DNA of 64,000 nt. Origin: Diatrype stigma. Taxonomy: Eukaryota > Ascomycota > Sordariomycetes > Xylariales > Diatrypaceae. The position numbers were made by a program, and so were the translations under genes. Each line of letters starts with the position of its first letter. Within the stretch, counting starts at the first letter, position 1. The notes beneath the pieces are model-generated. The model saw only the letters and a program-made list of their open reading frames with translations, searched no databases and had not been told where the DNA came from. The stretch is taken from contig JAKJXP020000033.1 in assembly GCA_022225965.2 (NCBI GenBank), positions 1 to 64,000 of the forward strand, given 5' to 3'. Positions 13,610 to 22,396 of this stretch are shown piece by piece.

Positions 13610-14005
13610 ATAGGTCGTACGTAAAATTCGAAAAGGCCGTAACGCATTACGGATAAATCGCGTATAAAATTCGAAAAGGCCGTAATGCATTACGGATGGA
13701 TTGCGAATAAAAATGAAGAAATCGTAATATATTACGAATGGATTGCGGATAAAAATAAAAAGGTCGTAATGCATTACAAATGGATTACGAATAAAAATAA
13801 AAAGGTCGTAATATATTACGAATAAATTACGAATAAAAATAAAAAGGTTATAATATATTGCAAATGAATTGCGAATAAAAATAAAAAGGTCGTAATGCAT
13901 TACGGATAAATTATAAATAAAAATAAAAAGATCGTAATGCATTACGGATAAATTACGAATAAAAATAAAAAAATCGTAATATACCGCAAATGGATTATAA
14001 AAAAA
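13610..14005. repeat. 42-bp minisatellite array
   Basis: About nine tandem units of 42 bases have the pattern RTCGTAATGCATTACGGATG followed by a variable gAATAAAAATAAAAA tail. On the minus strand the array is open from 13942 to 13604 and reads as a 14-residue repeat close to MHYDLFIFIRNPFV. Units differ mostly by G/A and C/T changes. The centre of each unit, GTAATGCATTAC, is a 12-base palindrome. The array follows the 15-bp minisatellite in the same AT block and is probably non-coding. Confidence 0.85.
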
Positions 14006-14239
14006 AATAAAAAAATTTCTAAAAAAAATTAAAATGGTTTAATAATATAATAAAATATGCGGGCAAATTAAAATAAATTACGAAAAGATTATAAGCAAAT
14101 TAAAGCAAATTGAAACAAATTACGGATAAGTTGAAATAAATTTAAATAAAATCCGGAAATATAATAATATTATTAGCCGTACGTATAAAATAAATGGGTT
14201 TTGTTATTGTTTATATATAATACTTATAAGGGATAAAGA
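14006..14239. repeat. AT-rich spacer
   Basis: AT-rich DNA with loose repeats of AAATTRAARYAAATTA near 14060-14150, ending where balanced GC returns at about 14240. Confidence 0.45.
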
Positions 14240-14900
14240 TTAATTGGCTGGCAAAACGGAGCTAGTTGGTTCGACCAGTCGCCAAAGCGAATGCAGCGGG
14301 TCCGACCAATCGCAGGCGAGAACGCTCGAGGTATTTCCCAAGCCTGAATTTCTGGACATAATTTCCGTATTACACCACCTTTATAGAATAACCTCTGGTT
14401 AGGATTAGGGTATATGAACCGTAATAATCACAACCTAACGAAGCGCTATAATGCATCTCTTTTCGGGCGCTGCAGGGGCTCGCATCTAAGGGGGCTCATA
14501 CCATTAATACACTGTTTTATTACCGTCTGATTAAATGCCCGATGTGGTTTGTAGACCTGAGGTGTGGCTATGACTGAAGACTTCTGGCCACTTAACTCAT
14601 TACCAGCGGTTAACTTGGCGGGGCGTTTATGGTGCCCCATTGCGTAGCCTTATATCTCTTCCCGTCCCTAGGTGACATCGAATTTGTTATACCGGAAACC
14701 TATTACTGAGAAATTCGGTTTCTCCCTTGTTATAACTGTGCATGAAGGAAGTAGGCAAACTGGGAGGTGAGCCCAGAAGCAATACAAATGTGCTTATGCA
14801 TCGTTGCATACCGCATTGTTTACAAATCACTTCAGGAATTCGATCAGAGGGTATTGGAACAGTATATTAATGGTATAAGCCCCCTTAGGGGCCGGCCGCT
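14240..14900. mobile_element. Balanced-GC repeat remnant inside the AT block
   Basis: About 660 bases with normal GC sit within the RIP-like block. The segment 14402-14520 matches the reverse complement of about 14857-14965. For example, TAAGGGGGCTCATACCATTA in the left arm pairs with TAATGGTATAAGCCCCCTTA in the right arm. The arms enclose about 340 bases and are much less mutated than the surroundings. Short direct duplications such as GGTTCGACCAGTCGC and GGTCCGACCAATCGC occur near 14269 and 14309. No coding motif is recognised. It could be a non-autonomous element, or one repeat copy inserted in inverse orientation. Confidence 0.5.
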
Positions 14901-15107
14901 GCAGCGTTCGGAAAGCGCTATTATATAACGCTTTGTAAAGCTATTATTACGCTCGTAAAGGCCGCTTTTAGCCGTTTAAACGTGCCTTCGAATAAGGGTA
15001 TTATAAAAGAGGCTTATAACGATTTATATAAACCCCTTATATAAAGGTATTATAATGCTCGTAAAAATAATCGAAAGTTATTTTCGCGACCGATTTAAAA
15101 TAGCCTT
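14810..15107 (+). repeat. Repeat copy 1 (less mutated)
   Basis: This segment aligns with 15310-15606 at a constant offset of 500 bases, and its first part aligns in reverse complement with 14402-14520. Differences from copy 2 are nearly all C-to-T or G-to-A, with copy 2 the more AT-rich. Examples are CTGCAG against TTATAA and GCTTTGTAAA against GTTTTATAAA. This is the pattern RIP leaves on duplicated DNA. Confidence 0.7.
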
Positions 15108-15309
15108 ATATATAAAATAAATTAAAACTTATAAATAAACTTTTTATTAATATTTTCTTTATTAATTTTTCTTTTCGTTTATTATAAACAAAAACATTAA
15201 TAAAAACGATAAACGAAAAAGATAATAACGCGAATATAAAGTTAATTAAATTATTAATTCTTATTATTATAAATAATAAATTATAATATAAACCCTTTTT
15301 AAATTAATA

Positions 15310-15606
15310 AATCATTTTATTTATAAATTATTTTAAAGATTCGATTAAGAAATATTAAAATAATGTATTAATAATATAACCTTTTTTAAAAGCCGGTCGT
15401 TATAACGTTTAAAAAGCGTTATTATATAACGTTTTATAAAGCTATTATTACATTTATAAAGGCCGCTTTTAATCGTTTAAATAATACTTTCGAATATAAG
15501 TATTATAAAAGCGGCTTATAACGGTTTATATAAATCCTTTACGTAAAAATATTATAACGTTTATAAAAATAACCGAAAGCTATTCTTACGGCCGGCTTAA
15601 AATATT
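15310..15606 (+). repeat. Repeat copy 2 (heavily C-to-T mutated)
   Basis: Second direct copy of 14810-15107. It keeps GGCCGCTTTTA and AGCTATTATTAC blocks in register but has lost most other C and G by transition. The two copies are separated by about 200 bases of AT-rich DNA and could be long terminal or tandem repeats of one degraded element. Confidence 0.7.
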
Positions 15607-15805
15607 ATAATTATTTTTTTAAATAAAAAGAAGTTCTTAATTCGTTTTCGATTAATTGTATATAAAATAACGTTATAAGTATAAAACGTTTTTTAAAAAC
15701 GTTTTATAATACCGACATATAACATCGAAAAATTATTTGCCTAATAGCTTAACGCTTTTTTCGCCTATGCCGGAATTGGAAATATATTACGCCGCCTTTC
15801 GGCGA

Positions 15806-15960
15806 AAGCTATATGATACGTGAAAAAGGTAGGGACCAACCAGTTAAGGTTAATCCAGGTTATCTAGCTATATATACCCTGTATGTATATATGTATATAG
15901 CGTATACCACTTGGTTGGACCATTGCTAGGCCTCCTTAGGCACCCGTATCACTATAGCTT
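15806..15960. mobile_element. Small MITE-like element with imperfect terminal inverted repeats
   Basis: The left end AAGCTATATGATACGTG matches the reverse complement of the right end (AAGCTATAGTGATACGGGTG), and further in GGACCAACCAGT matches GGTCCAACCAAGT. The 155-base segment has higher GC than the flanking AT-rich DNA and a TATA-rich centre. It encodes nothing. No clear target-site duplication is visible. Late insertion into already degraded DNA would explain its less mutated state. Confidence 0.5.
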
Positions 15961-16570
15961 AAATACGTATTAAAGAGAATTCCGATTCGCATTAAGCGAA
16001 TTCGAAATGCGGCAAATACGCGTTTATAAATAAAAACGCTATTTCGTAAATGAAATAAAAATTATTAACTTAAGTTATATTCGAAATTTAAAATTTATTG
16101 TAATTATTTAATTATATAAAGTTAAAAATATATAACGTCGTTTATAGCCTTTATTATTGGTATTATTCCGTTTTTATTTCGATTCGTTTTATTAAATCGA
16201 AAGAATAACCGGAAATAATCCTTTTATTTAAAAAAAAATAACATAAAAAAAAAAAAAGCTTTTCGTATTTATATTAAACCGAATTACTAGCGTCGGTTTT
16301 AATATATATAATTTCGCTTAAACGAAAGAAATCCGTTTATGTCGTTATAAAAACGGCGTTAATTACAAATATATTTCCGGATTTTTCGCTTATTATTATT
16401 TCGAAAATAAATAAACCGTTAAAGCGTAATTTTAAAAATAAGAAATTTCTTTTTAATTTATACCGGTTTATATAAAAATAAGTATTTCGCTTTTAATATT
16501 AAGCGTTTTATATATGTATTTTCGAAAATTACTAATTCGTAATTTATATCGACGTATATTAAACGTATAA
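15961..16570. repeat. AT-rich RIP-like tail of the block
   Basis: AT-biased DNA resembling the main block, ending abruptly near 16570 where balanced GC begins. No gene is seen. Confidence 0.6.
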
Positions 16571-16960
16571 ATGTTAAGTATTTCTTTGTTACAAGGCCCG
16601 AGTACCTCGGTATACAAAAGACACAGTGCAATTGTCCATGGGTACAGGGAGCCTCACTCAGAAAGGTTTCCTCGGCGCCTAAGAGGTCCAAACATAGTCT
16701 ACCTAGAGACATGCGCTCACGTCTCATGCGACATCTGTAAAACATATCGAGTTTCCATCTCGCTTGTGACGTTCGCTAGAATCTAGACGATCCTTTGTTT
16801 ACCCCGAAGGTGGTATACGATGGTCTCAGAAAATAGTAATCGCCGACTAAAATCGAAAACCAGTTATTTGGCATTTCCTAGCCAAAGCTGTCACTCCTTA
16901 CTAACAGTCGGCCAGCTTTCCAGTGCACGCAACCCACCTAAAGAGGACCCCCTTGAAATT
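16571..16960. other. Spacer between AT block and first euchromatic gene
   Basis: Balanced composition with no gene recognised. It forms the 3' flank of the minus-strand NAD(P)-binding protein gene. Confidence 0.4.
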
Positions 16961-17790
16961 CTATGCTACCTGCTGCTCAGCTAAGGCCTTCTGTCCAATC
17001 CGTGTCATATCGTCGTTGGATAGTATGTCCTTCTCGAACCCACCGACGGCTTGCTCTAGAAGGGCCGCTGCGATATTTCGCAACTCAATCTTAGGTACGC
17101 CGGGGATGTCTGGCAGGTCTCTACCAGGAGCAGCGATCATCCCAGGTTTCGCGATACAAGATACAACTGCTCCGTTGGATTGCTCAGCGTACGCGACAAT
17201 CCGAGATTCGATGTCTCCCTGTATTATCAGTGTTAAGAGTACTGCGGCTCAAATGTAATCCGGTGGCACTTACTCTTAGTAGGGCCAGCTCGTGCAGGCC
17301 ATAGTCAACTAGAGGTTTTACAATATCGGCGCGGCTACGTGGCGCGAAGTGACCACTGATATAGACAAAACGGAGCGGCTCGTCTTCCCTACGAGGAAAT
17401 TCCGCCAAAGTCTCTATTGCGGTAAGGGCGTAGTCGCGGCAAATCTTGACTGTTTCTTCCCAGGGCAAGGACTTGAAGTTCAACGGTGTCACAGCAATTG
17501 TCCTGCTAATTGGTTAACATTTGTCGTTTGGCTGGCTTGGAGGCTGGGAGGCAGTCCTACCAGATGCAAGCATCTGCATCCTTCAGCTCTTCCTTGACGT
17601 TGTCCGAATAGCTTTCAAAGTTCTCACAAACGACTGATTTGAGCTTCCCTGCATTATCCACCGAACCTGGCGGAATGTCAGTTCTGCGCCTACTGAAACC
17701 GACGATGGTTGTGATAGCTGGATGGGAGAGGGCTTGGCGGACGAGCTCGGTCCCGACAAATCCAGTCGAACCTCCAATGACGAGCTTCAT
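16961..17790 (-). CDS. NAD(P)-binding (HTATIP2/NmrA-like atypical SDR) protein
   Basis: Predicted 238-residue Rossmann-fold protein from three exons: 17790..17561, 17502..17274 and 17218..16961. The introns are 58 and 55 nt, and all junctions keep frame. The N-terminus MKLVIGGSTGFVGTELVRQA has the GxxGxxG nucleotide-binding loop of extended or atypical SDRs. It is followed by GFSRR, where arginines suggest NADP(H) preference, and DADACIWT at the end of a central strand. The spliced middle part reads VYISGHFAPRSRAD, then a C-terminal domain with KPGMIAAPGRD. This is the pattern of small fungal epimerase-like proteins. The substrate is unknown. It is the first gene beyond the AT-rich block. Confidence 0.8.
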
Positions 17791-18843
17791 GATAAGTAGG
17801 TTGCAAGAACATGTTACCTACACAAGTAAGTGTGAGACCCCGAGGTTATAGGGCTGTAACCGGCTTGCTAAAGAACAGAACGATGCGGACGGCACCGAGG
17901 TCCTGAGGGGGTGCATAAGCGCTATGTAAGGGGGGCTGTCAGCAGTAAGGGGGCACAGCCGCAAGAGGAAGCGGGGGTGGTATTGCCACAGTCCTTGTTT
18001 CCCACTCCATACTGTTATAGGTGGCACACACGTATATAATCAATGGACTAATATGCATACGAGACTACACCGAGTTCTCCCTAGGTATTGCGATAAATCA
18101 AGTCCTACCGTATCCCTAGTCTGTTGACATCGCTTGAAAGATGAATCTGTTCGTCGTGGGACCATATTGGTACAGAGTACGATATCAAAACACCAATCAA
18201 AACTATTATACATATAGTTAAAAATACTGCTGAATGGAATGTGGATGACACAACTGTAGAACATACTTCACGAGGTGAAGAAGTCCGTTTTTGCTAAGGC
18301 AATTTATATCGTTTTTCGTTTAACGCCACTTGTTCCTATGATCTGAACTCCTGTCCCTATCTACCCTTGAAAGCTTGGGTCGCGAACTACCTAGGCACCA
18401 ACGATAATATCCTCACATATCAACCTAGCCCTTGGATCACCATGGGTATAGGATGACCTCCGTTCTAGGCCAGGCGAGCCATGCTGCTATGGACCAAAAC
18501 AACACAACGGGTTGCCGAAGGAATCAGGTCTAAATATGGTCGATTTGCCCTTCACACGAATCAACCTTGGCCTGATTGGTACAAACAGTCGAATGACGGA
18601 GCCATCGATCCCCGCGGTTCCCCGAGGATGCATGTGTTGGTGGAGCAGCTGGGCCGAGATCAGTGGGCCTCCTTGGGTCTACGAATAACGACGCATCCCG
18701 AGCAGACCCCAAGCCCACCTCTCTCATCAACTGTAGCTATTCCCATGTTCAACCTTTTATAGGAAGCTGTCGGCCAACAAGAAAACAAGAGCTCCGTGAC
18801 ACAATCCCTTACTTCCTCTCCTATATCTACTACCTTAGTTATC
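17791..18843. other. Divergent promoter region, no gene seen
   Basis: It lies between the minus-strand NAD(P)-binding gene and the plus-strand lyase gene. A TATA-like TTTTATAGG sits at about 18754-18762, roughly 85 bases upstream of the lyase start. An open frame at 18481-18762 has no recognisable motif and is not called. Confidence 0.4.
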
Positions 18844-20419
18844 ATGGCCGTATCTGCGCTCGACTCTCGCATCTTCCGCAACCTCTTCGGAACACAGGAG
18901 ATACGAGACGTCTTCACAGACGAAGCCTACGTTCAGCGTATGATCGATGTGGAAGCCGCCTTGGCACGGGCACAATCCAACTGTGGGCTGATACCAGGCG
19001 AGGCCGGAGATGCCATCACGCAGGCCCTGAGCACGATAAATATCGAGTGAGATTCGCAAGCCCCCAACTTACTCCGAAGAACAGCTTCGTGGGTATCGAC
19101 AACACGCTGATACCCGACACAGCTATGACAAGCTATCGCATGATACAGACATAGTAGGATACCCGGTTCTGCCATTGGTAGAGCAGCTGGTGCCCGGGAC
19201 CCCGTCAGACATGGCCAAGTACATCCACTGGGGCGCCACCACGCAAGACATCATGGACAACGCGTCGGTGCTGCAGATGCGCGCGGGGCTCGCCGTGGTG
19301 CAGAGGCAACTACAAGAGCTCATCGGAACCCTGACGCAGCTATCCAAATCCCACAGAGACACGCCGATGGCAGGTCGCACGCACCTGCAGCACGCCCTGC
19401 CCTGCACCTTCGGGTACAAGTGCGCCGTGTATCTGTCGAGCATCCTGCGCCACGCCGACCGGCTGCGGGACATACAGAAGCGCTGCCTCCTCGTGCAGTT
19501 CGGCGGAGCGGCCGGGACCCTGGCGTCGCTCGGCTCCGACGACACGGGCGTGCGGGTCCGGGCGGCGCTGGCGCGGGAGCTCGGCCTCGCGGACCCGCCC
19601 ATCACCTGGCACGTGGTCCGGGATAACGTGGCGGAGATCCTAAACTTCCTGGCCCTCGTCGGCGGATCTCTGGGCAAGATCGCGTACGACATCATGATCA
19701 TGTCGTCCAACGAGCTGGGCGAAGTCTCCGAACCCTTCGTGCCGCACAGGGGCGCATCCTCCACGATGCCGCAGGTCAGTCAGTCACGTCACGCCACTCC
19801 CTCTAGGCCACATCTCATCTCATCACACGCAAGAACTCGTACGACGGACTGATTTGAACATGTGCAATCATGCATCCATCCATGCATCCAGAAACGGAAC
19901 CCCATCTCCAGCGAAGTGGTCCTCGCCGCCTCCAAGCTGCTGCGGGCCAACGCGGGGCTGGGGCTGGACGCGATGGTGGCGGACTTCGAGCGGGCGTCGG
20001 GGCCGTGGCACCTGGAGTGGGTGGCGATCCCGGAGGCGTTCGTGCTGGCGGGCGGGGCGCTGCACCAGACGAACTTCGCGCTGGGCGGGCTCGTGGTCCA
20101 CACGGGCGCCATGGCGGCGAACCTGTGCTCGACGCGGGGCCTGATCGTCGGCGAGGCCGTCATGATGGGCCTGGCGCCGTTCGTGGGCCGCCAGCCCGCC
20201 CACGACCTCGTCTACGAGGCCTGCCGCGCGTCCATCGAGGAGCGCCGGCCCCTGCTCGACGTCCTCCGCGAGCGGCCTCAGGTCACGGCGCAGGTCCCCG
20301 CGGACAAGCTGGCCGCGCTGTGCGATCCTACCAACTACTTCGGCTCGAGCCAGCGGATGGTGGACCACATGGTGCGTGTTGCAGAATCTCAGGGGCTGGG
20401 TGCCGATGGGACGATTTGA
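18844..20419 (+). CDS. Fumarase/aspartase-superfamily lyase, 3-carboxy-cis,cis-muconate cycloisomerase-like
   Basis: Predicted 460-residue enzyme from three exons: 18844..19046, 19123..19774 and 19892..20419 (introns 76 and 117 nt). The start MAVSALDSRIFRNLFGTQ is chosen because family members begin this way. Superfamily marks are VGYPVLPLVEQL, the HWGATTQDIMDNA region, AGRTHLQHALP, and the signature loop split across the second intron as SSTMPQ|KRNPISSE. Such enzymes cleave C-N or C-O bonds through a carbanion intermediate. The ATTQDIMDN and AGRTHLQ forms fit the 3-carboxymuconate cycloisomerase/adenylosuccinate lyase branch best. Fungal 3-carboxymuconate lactonising enzyme is normally a different beta-propeller protein, so the actual substrate may differ. 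A decayed methyltransferase lies just downstream. Confidence 0.82.
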
Positions 20420-20779
20420 ACATAGATAAATATAACCGAGAGTACCAGTCCCGTCTTCATCATTGTCATAGCGAAGTATAGACAGATCCAGAGGGCGTTC
20501 GCAAACTGGTGCCGCTCTGCTTAGGGTGTCCATCTCCCCCATGGACCAACGAGTATTGTACTCCTCTGGGATACCAGACTCGCCTAACGGGGTCTTTCTC
20601 GAAGTTTTATTCATAGTACTTTGCAGTCGTTTGGACAGGATAATCCAATTGTCGTCGTCCAATCGCTGCTCCCAACTGACCCAACCCACAGCTTGTTCCT
20701 CGACTCGTTCGTCTTCGCAACGTGATCTGAAAGAATGGCCTCCCCAATGGCCTCCCCAACGGCTTCATTCCCAAGCAGG
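20420..20779. other. Spacer, no gene seen
   Basis: 3' flank of the lyase gene. A GGCCTCCCCAAT word is tandemly duplicated near 20738-20762, just upstream of the methyltransferase remnant. Confidence 0.35.
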
Positions 20780-21265
20780 CCATGCCTTTCAGCAGCCGGC
20801 TCTTCGGGATCATCGGCGCCGACAAGACCCTCAGCATCGCCTAGCATAAAATGACCCTCCTTCCCCCCCTTGCCACCCGACGCCATCATCCACGACGCAG
20901 CCTGCGGGCTCGGCCCGGTGACGCAGAGCATCCTGGCCACGGGACCTCCTTCGGGCTGCCCATCCTCGCCGGCCTCGTCGCAGCCGCGCGGGAGATGCAC
21001 CGCACGCACCGGCCGGGGGAGGCGCGGCCATCACGGCCTTCCCTTTTGGCTGCAGAACCCGCAGGGCGGCTTCCGCTCGAGCCGGATCCGGAGCCGGAGC
21101 ACAAGGATCGCGGGTACATCCGCGGGGCCTGCTAGTAAAAGGGGCGCGGAGGGCTTCCGGCTCGAGGACGTGTGCAGCTCTACGAGCAGTCGGTCCTCCT
21201 GCCGGTCGGGGACTTAGCGCGAGTTCGCCCGCGCCATCTGGATTGATGGGTTGGTAAGGTCCGGC
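20780..21265 (+). pseudogene. Decayed SAM-dependent methyltransferase
   Basis: Fragments typical of fungal class I methyltransferases occur in different frames. At about 20880-20935 the frame reads PDAIIHDAACGLGPVTQSI, which matches the SAM-binding motif I (usually HDxACGxGxVT). At about 21148-21172 AEGFRLEDV is followed in another frame by QLYEQSVLLPVGDL, then in a third frame by REFARAIWIDG at 21216-21248. These C-terminal pieces occur in the same order in intact family members. Stops and at least three frame changes break the gene, and the central part is unrecognisable. It is on the same strand as the lyase upstream, so the two may once have been co-functional. Confidence 0.65.
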
Positions 21266-22396
21266 TTTGCATTTTTATTACCTACCTAGCCTACCGTATT
21301 GCGCAATGCACTGCGCCCCCAGTAGGACATGGTTACGTTGTTGCAGGCGTGGCGGTGATTAAGAAACCACAAGTCCCAATTTCGACACTGCACTGGCTAG
21401 GTTGGTGTTACCTAATTATAATTATGCTCACCGAAACGAGGAATTCGATGAATGCGTGAGGCCCGTAATAGATAACACCAGCAATGGCATTGTGTTGTAT
21501 TGTTCGTGATCGGCGTTAATGAATCAGACGATCGGATATAAATAATCGGGAGGGAGGGGGTTCCCTCCCACATCTCCCATTTTTTCAGTTTCTGGAAAAT
21601 ATTGTTGGTAATTTGTTGAACTCAATGTTACACAAATCCTTCTACTAAAGTATTCACTTGCTTAAGTTCAAAGGGGAGGAAAAGTAAACACCATTTGTAG
21701 TCCGGCAATTCTCTCTCCAGCCACATACACACAAGTATAAGCCGAAAGCCTGGAAACAATCGTGCAACCAACCCATTATAATCGCCCTGTACACTCAATA
21801 TCTTAATATCCTGTATTTGGTTGTCGGGTCGAGGGTATGCACATCATACAAAGAACACAATCAAGAGCACACCCGTCCTCATTAATATACCGCCATCAAA
21901 CCCGAACGAGAGCCGGCAGATAGCCATGGTGTTCTCATAGTAAAAGGCAAAGTCAGGAGTTTGGATGGTGGTATTGATATCTAAGTACGTACGTGTAAGT
22001 CCGTCATCGCATCTCATCTCATCTCATCTCATCTTTTGTAATCCATCCGTTATTCGTCCACAGATTTGTATATGTATATTTTGTGTATACACAATCGTAA
22101 ATCACGAAGCCTTCTGGCCTAGCCCCAGGCTACATGACGACGGGGCCACCAACATACGGCAGACACTCTGCTACCGGGCATATGTGCAGTCCTGTGTAGC
22201 CCAGTGCCAGTTCCAGCTCTCATCCGCATCCGGGTCCGTGAGCCACGTGAGCACAGCCGATTGCCGACCTAACTAGGCGGTGGCCGGGGAAGTACTCTTG
22301 CTAGCTCTCGTCGAGACATCAACGACCATACCACCAACTTGTCACCCTTTCCGCGTCCCCTTTTCAGCAAGACGCCAATATGCCCTACTCACTCAC
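21266..22396. other. Intergenic region, no gene seen
   Basis: Convergent spacer between the methyltransferase remnant (+) and the Zn2Cys6 factor (-). It includes a short CATCT/CTCAT pentanucleotide repeat at about 22008-22034. No other feature is recognised. Confidence 0.4.

Noticed and set aside
18481..18762. Open frame of 93 codons upstream of the lyase
   Set aside because: No motif, no similarity to known families, and it overlaps the likely TATA-containing promoter of the lyase.
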